From: Hydra vulgaris
Lineage: Eukaryota > Cnidaria > Hydrozoa > Anthoathecata > Hydridae
Direction: 5' to 3'
Assembly: GCF_038396675.1 (NCBI RefSeq)
Contig: NC_088921.1
Span: 17,488,001-17,552,000, forward strand
Length of the DNA stretch: 64,000 bases
A program made the translations under genes and the position numbers. The notes under the pieces were generated by a model. The model was not told where the DNA came from and searched no databases. It worked only from the letters and a program-made list of their open reading frames with translations. Of this stretch, positions 35,985 through 46,724 are shown in pieces (position 1 is the first letter of the stretch; each line of letters starts with the position of its first letter).

Positions 35985-37513
35985 GAAATTTGTATCCCTC
36001 CAGCTTCTGCATCAAAAGGGATTTCCTGCTTAGACTCTTCTACAGCTTGTGTACAGTCTTGCAGATGTGTTCTCTGGAGATGTTATCTATAATTTCAAAA
36101 ATATTTAACAAGCGTTTATCGGAATCTTGTTTTTTGGCATGCTGGAAAGCAACATTTGTTATCCCTATTTTTAAAAATTCTGAAGAGCAATCTGACTTGT
36201 CTAACAATTGTCCCATTAGTCTTCTTCCTATCATAAACAAGGTTTTTGAATCTTTAATTAACCAACACTTAATCTCTCATCTTGATTCTATAACTTACTT
36301 TCTGATCATCAATATGGATTTCGATCTTCTCGTTCTACAGCTGGTTTGCTAATATTAATAACCGATAGGTTTTATTGTGCATTAGATAGAGGTGGAGAGG
36401 CTATCGCTCTTTACATTTCTAAAGGCCATTGCTCTTGACATTTCTAAAGCTTTTGATGTTTGGCATGCTGGTCTGCTCCATAAGCTTTCTTCTTACGGTT
36501 TATCAGTTAACATCTTAAAGATTATTGAATCTTTCCTTACCAATCGTAGTATAAAAGTTGTCCTCAATGGACAGCACTCTTCTTCATATCATGTAACTTC
36601 AAGAGTTCCTCAAGGTTCAATCCTTGGCCCTGTACTCTTTTTAATATACATTACCAACCTTCCAGATAATTCTCTGATTGCTTGGAGGGGGTATTTGAGC
36701 TTGAAAATCACAGTTCTGCTACAGCATGGGGCTAATAGTGGCTGGTAAACTTTAATTCAGATAAAACCCAATATTTTTCAGCCAATGGTTATTGCAATAA
36801 CTTAGATCTTCCTCTATCATCATCTACCCTTCATCTTCTAGGATTAACTCATACTTCCGATCTTTGCTTGGAAACAGTATATCAAATCCATTGCAAAATT
36901 AACATCTGCTAAGGTTGCATCTCTTTTCCGTGCTGGACACTTTCTTACTCCAGATTCTATTTATCTCTATAAACCTTAAATCCGCCCTTGTAAGGAATAC
37001 TGTTACAATATCTGGGGGCAATCTTCTAATGATGCCCTTTCTCTTTTAGACAAGGTGCAAAACTGCATTGTAAACATAGTTACACCTGCTCTTGTAGCCA
37101 ACCTCCAACCATTATCACATCGTCGTAATGTTGCTTCTCTTTCTCTTTTCTACAAATACTATAATAGGCACTGCTCTAAACAGCTAGCGTCTCTTGTGCC
37201 ATCTTGTAAAATATATTCTCATGTTACTTGTCATTCAATTGTATCCTTTTTCTGTGACTGTTCCTATGTGCTCCAAAAACTCTTATTTGTCTAGCTTTTT
37301 TCTTCGAACATCAGTTCTTTGGAATTCGCTTCCTTCATCTTGCTTTCCTGATTCATATATTTTGCAATCTTTTAAGTTGTCTATCAATCGTTATCTTGCT
37401 CTACAATTATTATCTCTTCATCTTTTCTCTTCCAGTTTTCAACTTCCAGCTCCTATAGTGGTTACTTTCTACCTTGTTGGAAGCGAAAATGTAAAAAAAA
37501 AAAAAAAAAAAAA
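35985..37513 (+). pseudogene. LINE copy with poly(A) tail
   Basis: 5'-truncated non-LTR retrotransposon, ending in about 22 A residues at 37492-37513. Reverse transcriptase blocks: FVIPIFKNSEEQSDLSNNCP (finger), LISHLDSITYF and a frameshifted QYGFRSSRSTA-type stretch. Next are IALDISKAFDVWHAGLLHKL (catalytic Asp), SSYHVTSRVPQGSILGPVLF and LIYITNLPDNS; the FADD segment is not readable. The C-terminal part follows in other frames: KVQNCIVNIVTPALVANLQP, LSHRRNVASLSLFYKYYNRH and FLRTSVLWNSLPSSCFPDSY. At least four frameshifts or stops make it inactive. A second, internally deleted copy of the same family lies at 51.2-53.6 kb and starts at the same point (GAAATTTGTATC). Confidence 0.85.
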
Positions 37514-38016
37514 GTTAGAAACTTTATTTAAGCAACAATTTAATGCCCTCATAAGTTCTTTGAATTTGATACAATGAGTTCCAAAGATTGTTGCTTTATA
37601 ATGTGTACTGTTGAGAAACTATCAATTATTTTTAAACTAGAACACCTACTGAATTAGGTTAATTATTATTTCTATTAGCTGACGATTTAAAAAAAAAACA
37701 GAAGAACTTGCTTACAACTTAAATATGTTTTTTTCCTTACTTATGACTTTTTAGTGCTTGAATACCCATGTTCAAAAGTTTTAATTATTTCATGGCATAA
37801 TTTGCATTTAAGCTGATATTATCTTTCCCTTTAATTAGCCAAGAATCAAAATGAGGGTAAATGTCTTTGTTTAACCATTCTTTTTTTTAAAAAAAACCCT
37901 TTTTTTTCTTTTTAAATCAGTATTCTAATTCTAAAAAAAAACAGCAACAAAATATTATAAAATAAATAATATTTATGATGTCGGGCAGTGTGGCAAATTT
38001 TATTAATTTAGTTTTT
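37514..38016. other. AT-rich sequence, nothing recognised
   Basis: No gene supported; several poly-A/T runs. Confidence 0.35.
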
Positions 38017-38397
38017 AAAAGTCATGAGGATTTTTAGAGTCATTAAAAGTCTTTAGGTTTTGAAAAGTCATAAGGATTTCCTGAGTCATTAAAAATCATT
38101 AGGATTTTGAAAGTCATAAGGATTTTTAGAGTCATTAAAAATCATTAGGATTTTGAAAAGTCATAAGGATTTTCAGAGTCATTAAAAATCATTGGGATTT
38201 TGAAAAGTCATAAGGATTTTTAGAGACATTAAAAGTCATTAGGATTTTGAAAAGTCATAAGGATTTTTAGAGACATTAAAAATCATTAGGATTTTAAATA
38301 GTCATAAGGATTTTTAGAGACATTAAAAGTCATTAGGATTTTGAAAAGTCATAAAGATTTTTTAGAGTCATTAAAAATCATTAGGACTTTGAAAAGG
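38017..38397. repeat. ~46-bp minisatellite, about 8 copies
   Basis: Tandem units of the form GTCATAAGGATTTTTAGAGT followed by CATTAAAAATCATTAGGATT and TTGAAAA, with starts near 38021, 38067, 38113, 38160, 38207 and on. Each unit has an internal half-repeat (GTCAT..AAGGATTTT / TCATTAGGATTTT). It has no coding potential. Confidence 0.85.
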
Positions 38398-38646
38398 ATT
38401 CTAATGTAATAGTTATTGTAATGATTATAAAATTTTTTTTTTCCTACTTAACCCCCTCCCCAAAAAAAAGAGGGGCTGTAAATTTTGCATGGTCATAACT
38501 TTTGTAATTTACAATATTTTTCAACGAAATTTAAAATCTGTCAATAAATTTAAATTTAGTTGTAGATATTAAAGTTGAAAATTTTACTACATTAGTGCCC
38601 TCTCGTTTGGGCAAGGAGAGGGGGGGGGACAAGTGAACATACCTAA

Positions 38647-39887
38647 GGTGGTAGTACCCTTAAAGAGGAACAAAATTCAAAACTTGATACCATATGGTAA
38701 CATTTAAATTTTTCTGAAGTGTTAGATTAAATCATTTCAAAAAGTAACAAAATTAATTTTTTCTACCCCCCTGCTCAATAATTATGCGCATAAATTAGCT
38801 AATTTTAGGCAAAAAAATGGACCTTTTTTTAACAAGAATATCATGAGAACCATACATGTTCTACAAACCAAACTTTGTAAGCAGTTTTATATATGTTCAA
38901 AAAATGTGCTGAATTAAAAATTATTCAATAAACAACATTTAATAATTTTAAAATCATTAAATTTTATCAATAAAAAGAAAAAAGTATAAGTACAGCTTGC
39001 TAAAATTTAAATTTTAATACTTTAATATAAAAAAAAAAGTTAATTTTCTTTGGTTCAGCACATCAAAATACACTCAAGAATAATTGCTAAAATTTGAAAA
39101 AATTCCAATAAGAGGTTAAAAAGTTATCTTTGTTAAAAAATTAAAAGATGCACAAAAAGTGAATCCTAGAAATAGGCAATTTAAAAAAATACTAAAGTTT
39201 TTTACACAATAAAACCTACTAAAAACCAGCACTGTTGTATGTAACACCTTCTGCTTTGCTATGTTGGTCAATAAAGCTTTTTTTAATAGCTCTTAGCTAT
39301 TAAAAAAAGCAATTTCAACAACTGTTCTTTACACATGTATTCTTTTGGGTGCGCAAGTCCAAACCATCCCATTTAGCCATGTTTGGCCATGCAAACATTT
39401 CTTGAGCAATTCATCAAGATCTTTGTAAGAAAAAATTGGTTTAATGAGCTCAAATATAGTTTTTGGAATACACTTTGATTTGTAATTTTCCTGGTCGGAA
39501 TGATACTTACACCATGAATTTGAACCTTTATGGAAAAACTGAGCTACCCTTATGATTGATCTTGCAGTTATGTGTGATCTACCGGTTTTCATGAGCCGGA
39601 GAACCTTTTCTTTTTGAACCCATTTATCAGACAACTAATCAAAAACTTCCATCAATCAAAGAAAATTTTGTAAAAGGGTAATTATCTATATCTTACAGAA
39701 ACGAATATGAGGCTTCAATTTATAGATATTAGATCAAAAACCAACAACAGTTCTTAAGGAACAATTTAGTCATAAGCACACAAAAAAAGTATATAAATTG
39801 GACTTGTATTTTTCAAGAAGAAAATAATAATATAGAAGAAAATGTCTGATTTTTTTAAATCTCTAAGTTTTTTGGGGTACTACCACC
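38647..39887. mobile_element. Kolobok-like element at a TTAA-type site
   Basis: Inverted ends GGTGGTAGTACCC (38647) and GGGGTACTACCACC (ending 39887) are flanked by CTAA on the left and TTAA on the right, consistent with a TTAA target duplication with one change. Ends beginning GG plus TTAA fit the Kolobok superfamily. At 1.24 kb it is too short to be complete but keeps part of a transposase frame (39329-39634, minus). Confidence 0.65.
39329..39634 (-). pseudogene. transposase C-terminal fragment of the TTAA element
   Basis: A 101-codon open frame on the minus strand: EKVLRLMKTGRSHITARSII, then FHKGSNSWCKYHSDQENYKS, IPKTIFELIKPIFSYKDLDE and LLKKCLHGQTWLNGMVWTCA. The blocks S-W-C-x-[FY]-x-x-D, L-P-x-x-[IV]-x-x-x-I-K-P-I-F and L-x-K-C-L-H-G-x-T-Q-N are typical of a transposase family I associate with Kolobok, in which N-E-x-x-N-x-x-x-W follows. 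Here that last motif is damaged (WLNGMVW). The N-terminal catalytic region is missing. Its position between TTAA-flanked inverted ends supports the assignment. Confidence 0.6.
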
Positions 39888-40013
39888 TTAAGTTTGGAGT
39901 TTGCACAATGTGTGAAAGTGTCCTATCTAGAACATCAAATAATCATGCAGGCGCTTATGCACACATGCCACCCCTTATATACTGGCACTAAGTAAGGTGT
40001 ATTTTGTATGAAA

Positions 40014-40053
40014 TAAACTATACTTAATACTAAGGAGTATTAAGTATAGTTTA
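40014..40053. repeat. palindrome with 18-base arms
   Basis: TAAACTATACTTAATACT and its complement around a 4-base loop. Confidence 0.75.
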
Positions 40054-40084
40054 CTTTTATTTAATTCATTATTTAAAAAAAAAA

Positions 40085-40160
40085 GGTATAACAGGACATT
40101 ACCAGGAATTGATCTCTGCCGACTAAGTACTTAACATTAACCTCTCGGCGAGGTGAACAT
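40085..40160 (-). mobile_element. tRNA-like SINE head or tRNA pseudogene
   Basis: Read on the minus strand, CACCTCGCCGAGAGGTTAA resembles the A-box region of a Leu/Ser-type tRNA, and AGATCAATTCC about 40 bases later resembles a B box. The anticodon and T stems do not pair well. Too degraded to call a tRNA gene. Confidence 0.35.
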
Positions 40161-41222
40161 ATTGATAAATTTATATATATTTGAAGACCTTTTTTAAATT
40201 GGGATCCTGTGCTGCAAACAAAGGGCTTTGAGGTCGTATAAAGTATCTAAGATAACTCCTTCACTTTTATTTTTCAATAACTTTTTAAATGAAAAAAAAA
40301 ATTCAGGGGGGAAGGTTTTTGAAAAACGTACCTACTTTTTAAGAAGGGTGGGGACTTAAAAGTATGCATGGCAACAGGGTGAAGGTGGTGTCCAATTTCA
40401 AAATTTTTGGCGTACATACTTTATGGACGACCCCTAAGTTTACAGAAGGTGCACTCAGCATAACTACCCGAAATAAACATTCAGTGAGAGGCAAAATCAG
40501 CAGAAAAAAATTACAGAAGAATGTTTCTGAAAAACAAACAACTAGGACATTTGCCTAAAACATACATCCTTACTGTATTTTTTTGGCCTTTTAAATAATG
40601 ACTTTTAAAGACATAATAGTTGTTAAAGGAATGCCTTAAACTTGTCTTTCGAGGCAACTGGTTACTTTATTAAAAATTATTTCATGTTATGATGAAAATC
40701 AATATTTTATTCATGAAATATAAAAGCATTTTATTCATGCTTCATTTTATACTCCAAACTTTATGAAAAATATTTAAAGAAACAGTATATGCAGATATAG
40801 ACTTATAGACAAACAACTTAGGTATTTTTAGATATTTTATTTCCTAAAAAAAAAATCTTCTAAAAAACTATAAATTATGAAAAACTAATTATATTTGATT
40901 ATACCAAAAAAAGAATAGTCTATTATTTTGAGAAATCCAAATATTGTTAAACATACTAAATATAAAAGAATAGAGTCAATCATTTAGAGAAATAATGATA
41001 AAACAAATTATGTCAAAAACTTATCTAAATAATGTTAGATGAACTTTTGATTTAAATAAATTCAACCTTTTAATGAAATTTTAAATTTATTAAACTAGGA
41101 AAATAAAATTTTATTAACAGAAAACACATTTAATATAATTTCTATATTATTTATATACTTTAAACACCTGTATCTTTATTTAAAATGACTTATAACAATG
41201 CAATGAAGCACTAAGGACTTAC
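40161..41222. other. AT-rich sequence; includes a TE-terminus-like word
   Basis: GTACATACTTTATGGACGAC at about 40410-40429 followed by CCCTAA is the inverse of an AGGG(G/A)TC(G/A)TCCATAAAGTA terminus, also seen at about 62270. No partner end was found locally. On the minus strand this stretch is the intron region 3' of the NACHT exon; no LRR exon is visible. Confidence 0.4.
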
Positions 41223-42569
41223 CTAAAATAGAAAACAAAAATAAAGATTCTTGAGATTGCTTTGAAGGAATCAGATTAACAAGAAATTTTAATAAACTAT
41301 TTTTGTTTTTATTGGTTAATCCACAAATCATTGATAAACATCTCTCCAAACTTTTATCAGCCATAATCTCTTCACTACTTAAACAATTATATGCATATAC
41401 AGATGCACAAAACTCCATTATTGTTAGATGTGCAAATTGATAGTAATAACCTAGATTCGTTTCAATCCTTTCTATAAATCCAAAAAAATTGTCATTATTT
41501 TCATCAAAGTCAATGAAAAAAGTTTGAATATCTTCTTTAGAAAAAATTACTTTATTTTCAACAAACAATTGATATGCAATTCTACAAATATTTAAAACAT
41601 ATTTTTTATTGAAATTGTTTTCCATTATCTGATAAATCAATTCATTGTTTTTGAAGATGTGTTTTTGCAAAAAGTATAAAAAAATATTTGCATACAAATC
41701 TGTCATTGTTAAAAAAGAATTTAAATCTACATTTTTTGAGTCACTAATAATCTTACACATACAAGATAAATAAAATGGAACAGATGACATGGACTTTGCG
41801 ATTGGAGATTGCTTTAATGTTGCTTTCACAACATCTTTTCTTTCTTCTAAAACATTATGTTCTATGTAATTATTTATTCCATTTTCATTAAATCCCATTA
41901 TTTGAACGGTTAACTTGTCACTATGCTCAGTAGATATACTTTGGTATTGATCAATTGCATAAACTCTACCAGCAATTACATATTTGTATTTTTGAATTTC
42001 TTTTAAAGCATTAACAACTGGATAATTACAACTCAAACTGTGATTTATTAATTCATTTAAATATTTAAACTCATCTAATCCATCAATTATAAACAGTACA
42101 GTATGATTACTAATATTAAAATCATTTATAATATCTTTGTAGAAAACATTTAGTAATTCATTAATATTAGAAATATTTTGATATTGATTGAGCCTCCTGC
42201 ATTCCAAATAAAACACAAGTTTAACATTTTTCCAAATTAGATCGTTTGACCAATCAAGCAAACATTTTCTAAGCAACCATGTTTTCCCAATACCAGCTAT
42301 TCCAGATATTAATGTTACAGATTTTTCTTTCATAAATATTTCAATATATGGAATGGGTGTATAACGCAATTGCTTCTCCAGAAATTTCTTTCGTTCAACA
42401 ACATATATAGCATCTCTTTGAGTATTAACTGCATCAATGATACATAGATCAACAAATTTATTCATTAGATCAACATTTGCGGGTGATTTTAATGGTGGTT
42501 GAATTTCATTAATATTCCCATAATTTGTAAGATAATAACTTTTAAGCGCTGTGCATATTTCAGATATAT
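41223..42569 (-). CDS. NACHT ATPase exon of an NLR-type gene
   Basis: A single 1347-base exon, open throughout. On the minus strand it begins after a TTATTTTTAG acceptor (42570) and ends at a consensus donor GTAAGT (41222-41217), so it is internal; the open frame past the donor to 41176 is intronic. Reading from the ATG at 42465, Walker A GIAGIGKTWLL is near residue 55, Walker B LFIIDGLDEF near 125, and a sensor-type AGRVYAI near 165. Winged-helix-like segments follow. The D-G-L-D-E form of Walker B is characteristic of NACHT. These proteins bind ATP/ADP and oligomerise as cytosolic sensors in innate immunity; Hydra has many such genes. Upstream Death-fold and downstream repeat exons were not found within 2 kb either side. 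It has no stop or frameshift, so it is probably functional; exon usage needs RNA data. Confidence 0.9.
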
Positions 42570-42632
42570 CTAAAAATAATAATTTAAATCATCATCATCA
42601 TAACTATATCATCATTATGATCATCATAATCA

Positions 42633-42837
42633 CAGCCCTCCGAATTAGGAAAAATGAGGTTGGCAATAATTTGCCGACATTAATCTGTTAGAAGTCAGCA
42701 TCAAGTCGGAAAAAGAAATTTGATAAAAAGTTTTACCATAAAACATAAAAGCAAGGTCAGCAACTATTTTGCTGACCTCAAACACTTCTAGGTTGACAGT
42801 TGGCATTGTAGAATGTTGACCCTAACTCCGAGAGCTG
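42633..42837. mobile_element. hAT-like MITE upstream of the NACHT exon
   Basis: CAGCCCTCCGAATTAGG at the left and, inverted, CCTAACTCCGAGAGCTG at the right (14 of 17 match), with CAG..CTG termini inside CAT-rich simple sequence that obscures the target duplication. The subterminal AAAATGAGGTTGGCAA also occurs inverted at about 45595-45615. Confidence 0.6.
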
Positions 42838-44879
42838 TCATCATCGTCATCATCATAATTAATAATTACATCATCATCATTAGAATAATATAATAACATC
42901 ATCATCATTAATATAATATAAATAACAGTTAAAAAATAATGTACTTGAGTGGGACAAAAACAAAATGTATGGTACTAATCATTAGGAAATTATGCATTGC
43001 TAGGCCACTGTGTTGAGAAAAGTTAGGCAAGGTACTTTCCAGTGGAAATCAAGTTTATTGTTTTTGTTGTTTCTTTAACTTGCTATTTTAATTTCCATGT
43101 TTACAAAGCTAAAGCACCACTATACCATTTAATTGCATATTTAATTACATGAGACAACAAAAACATTTAATTTAAGCCTTTTTTTACAGAGTTAAAGAAA
43201 TCTTCAATTAAATGCTGTTAGTTAAAAGGTTCAATTAAAAATTAAAAAAAGAATTAAAAAGTTCTATTATTTGTTTTTATAAAAAAATCATATTTAACAT
43301 AAATTTAGCATACAACAAAGATGTAGCACTATATTTTAAAATGTTAAAGCATAATTTCTTTAATGAAATTTATAAAAACTCATTACATGGAAATACTGTA
43401 ACACACATTCTTTTGCTAAATCACAGCGATATAAAAACTTTTTTGTGACAAGAAAATATTAAATTACGAATAAAAAATTACCCATTGCTTTTTTAAATAA
43501 GCAATAAACAAGTTCAAATAACCAAAAACATTTTTTAAAATAACCGATAGTATAACTTTACATAAATACAAAATTGATGTTAGTAACTGGGAAGATGGGT
43601 AGGAGTGAGCCACAAGTAGGAGCAAATCATTTATGCCATAAGTAGATATTACATTGGTAGAGGCCCCACCCCCAGCTCCAGCTAAAAATGAGACTTTTCA
43701 AAAAACCCAACTCTGGCAAAATTATAAGATTTAGCAAGGGCTGATTGCCGGAGCTAGAAAAAAAATTATAATTTTTTAAATATTATAATTGTTTACTTAC
43801 ATTTACTATTTATTAAATATTGGCATATATTTATATATTTTTAAACTCTAATTTACTTCCAACAAGGTTGCAAGCAACTTCAAGCAAGGTTGCAATTAAG
43901 TTATGAGTTATTTTAAAATAGAGGATAGGTTAAAATGCTAGGAAACGATTAGCTGAAGACTTAAAAAGTTGTAAGTTAAATAAAAAAAGCAACACATGAA
44001 GATGGGTAAGAGTTATATGGGTTATATGATGTGCAAGGAAAAAAAAATTGATTAACAAAAGTTTGTAAAGCATGAAGAGACAGATACAGTAAAAGGATGC
44101 AACTTTTTGAATAAGAGCCAAGCAAAAATTAGTTTTGGTTTATCGTAATAGAGATGATAGTTTGTTTGAGCATTGACCATGATTAGAGAAACAGCATAAA
44201 AGAGGAAAGCTAAAGCCTGATGATGATGATGACGATGATCATGTTTATCATAATGATGTTTATATATGCATATACAATAAAAATATAACATGAATTTTAA
44301 ATTAAAAAAACACTTTAGGATGTATAACTGTTTATGCATATTCTATCACAAACCCAAGCCAGGCTATACTTTATCAAACCCGGCTGTGGCCCAGGTCAGT
44401 TATCAACCCTGGTTGCTTACTATAGGTAGAATGTGCTAAGAAAAAGATGCCAAACTTTCACCAAGTAATTACAAGCAAACTTGTGTTAAGATAATCCAAA
44501 TTTTTACTGGTTCTTGGTGTCTATGATAGCGGTCTTATTCTCACTAGTGCAATAATTTAATCCAGTTGCACAGTTTAGGGAAGAACGAACCATTTCTTCA
44601 TAGATAGAAGTGAAACTCAGCTCTCTCTTAAAACATGAAATTGAAAAAAATCAAAAAGAAAAATCTTTTCACGAAGATTTAAAATTCATTTTTTAAAAAT
44701 TCTATTTTTATTTTAAATTTATTTTTTATAAAATCAATTTTTTACAAATTTCTTTAATTTTTTATAAAGTTAAGAAATTAATGAGTATAAAAAGAATATA
44801 CTTTAAATTGTACATTATTGGTGATGGTGCCGATTAATTTCTGTATAACTGTTATTGTCATTTTCTTGCTTGGTTAAAT
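42838..44879. other. AT-rich sequence upstream of the NACHT exon
   Basis: (CAT)n runs at 42840-42920 and 44218-44240 and a short TTGCAA-rich repeat near 43860. No Death, DED or CARD exon could be recognised on the minus strand. Small open frames at 43930-44339 look spurious. Confidence 0.4.
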
Positions 44880-45407
44880 TTACCTTCAGCAATTCTTGTA
44901 CTGAATTAATAGTTAGTTAATAGCCTGTTTTAGGCAAATACCTTTTGCCAATACCCCAATATTTTTTGATGGGCTGCAATAGTAGGTAATTTAGTGGATT
45001 GAGCTGTTTTGATACAAAATTAACCTTTCTCAATTTATACTACTCCAAATTTTTTTTTAGCGCAGTGGCACAAAGCAAAGTCAGGCCAAAACAAACAAGG
45101 TCTAGCATGTGATCGAATGAGTGGTAAAAGTTGCTTTTGAAGGCACACTTGAATATAAATTATGAATGTCAAAGTTGATGACATCACAAAAGCTCTACTC
45201 TTTTTTTCCACAACTACAAATGCTTGTCATAAGCACAATTTTTTTGCCATATTTGTCCATAAGCTTGTATTTATACTTGTTGCTTCCACATACACCAACA
45301 ACTGAGGTATAATATTTGTCACCAGGAAGTTGACTAAAGTTACATTTTATGTAAGCCTTGTCATCCATCAAAATGAAGTCATTCAATTTTGCTAATCTAA
45401 CAGCCAA
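44880..45407 (-). pseudogene. Tc1/mariner-type (IS630 superfamily) transposase fragment
   Basis: The minus-strand frame from 45407 reads LNDFILMDDKAYIKCNFSQL, then KYYTSV and MTSICSCGKK. The first catalytic Asp lies in the MDD motif. A frameshift at about 45195 leads to VCLQKQLLPLIRSHARPCLF, FWPDFALCHCAK (second catalytic Asp) and LQPIKKYWG, where relatives have RPIE.YWA; the third acidic residue is changed to Lys. The protein would excise and insert DNA at TA. The frameshift and the lost acidic residue make it inactive. Ends of the element were not assigned. Confidence 0.75.
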
Positions 45408-45479
45408 TCTAACTGCCGACCTAAAAATGTTCGAGTTGGCAAATAAATGTGGACATTAATTCCAAGTTTTATGGTAATC

Positions 45480-46445
45480 TCTTTTATGGTAAACTCCAAA
45501 TTTAAGTATGTTTATGCTTATGTCAAATAATAATGTGTCAAATTTTTTTGCCGAACTGATGCAAACTTCTAACAGAGGTTTGTGTCAACATTTTTTGCCA
45601 ACCTCATTTTTTTTAATTCTGTAGATTGATGAATGTGCAAGATTTTTTTCCAATTTTCATATAGCTTCAATTACATTTTAATAAATTATAATTTAAACCT
45701 GCTAATGAATATAAATTTAGTATAAAATAGTAAAAAAAAAATAATAAAAATTTGTTAACTCTTCTTTCACATTTGGAGTAAATGACCATTTTGGGGTATT
45801 TCTGTTTCAAGGCCCCAATCACAGTTATTTTTTTGCTAAACGATTTTGTTTGAAATTAACAAATTTAATTAAGTTTGGAGTTTGTACAACACCTGAAAGT
45901 CTATCAGTCACTATAAATCTGTTGATTACAATAGTGTGTCAAATCTAGTTACTGTTTTGCAACAATGGCAATTATATGTGATTGGTGTGCTACACAGTGG
46001 CGAAATATGGAATTTTTGGGGTTGTATGTATTATACTTTCAGGCATTGTGCAAACTTCAAATTTAAGTATGTTTATGCTCATGTCAAATAGTAATGTTTG
46101 CAAAAAGTAATTGGAGCCTGAAAAGAAAATATGCCCTTTAACCTTTAACAAATTAGCCCTTTAGCTTCAAAGGTTAATAAGTGCAAAGAGTTAATAAGAT
46201 TTTGTTTTTTTTATAAATTTATACGAAATTTAACTAAATTTTTATTTTAATGGAGTAATCTTTTAGAGTTAAAAACTTAAAGTCATTTAAAAGTAACAAC
46301 CTCTTAATTTGAGAAATGTAGAAACTAAGGGGACCAAATATTGGGGTATTTTTGTTTGCAGGCTCTAATTACAGAAATTATTTGCAAAACATTTTCATTT
46401 GACATAATATACTTATATTTATTGATAGCACAACACCTGAAAGTG
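45480..46445. repeat. cluster of related inverted MITE termini
   Basis: A ~95-bp terminus occurs at 45808-45900 and, inverted, at 46028-46122, enclosing a ~130-base core, so these two form one element. Its words are AGGCCCCAATCACAG, TTTGGAGTTTGTACAACACC and TGAAAGT. Further partial copies are at about 45480-45540 (inverted) and 46340-46445 (direct). A related stretch follows the Kolobok-like element at 39893-39925. Confidence 0.65.
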
Positions 46446-46724
46446 TCTGCAACACCAAAAAATCCATTTGCACCCCTATATAGCGTTCCAATCGGAGTGG
46501 TCAAAACTCAATTTTGATGTCAGATATATATTTCCTGACCCCAAAAATATGAAAATATATGAATAATATGACTATATGTAGAACTTTTGGTAACATTTGT
46601 TTCCATCCCATTGCGCATATAGTTCAGAAGTATATTAATTAACAAAATATTATTTATATCATTCGAAAAGAACCATTACTATTAAAAAAAATATTACAAA
46701 TAGTTTTCAAGCAGATTTTCTATG

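Noticed and set aside
42633..45631. One 3-kb element bounded by the inverted AAAATGAGGTTGGCAA copies at 42.65 and 45.6 kb
   Set aside because: The left copy already has its own right end at 42837, so the two are better seen as separate MITE copies.
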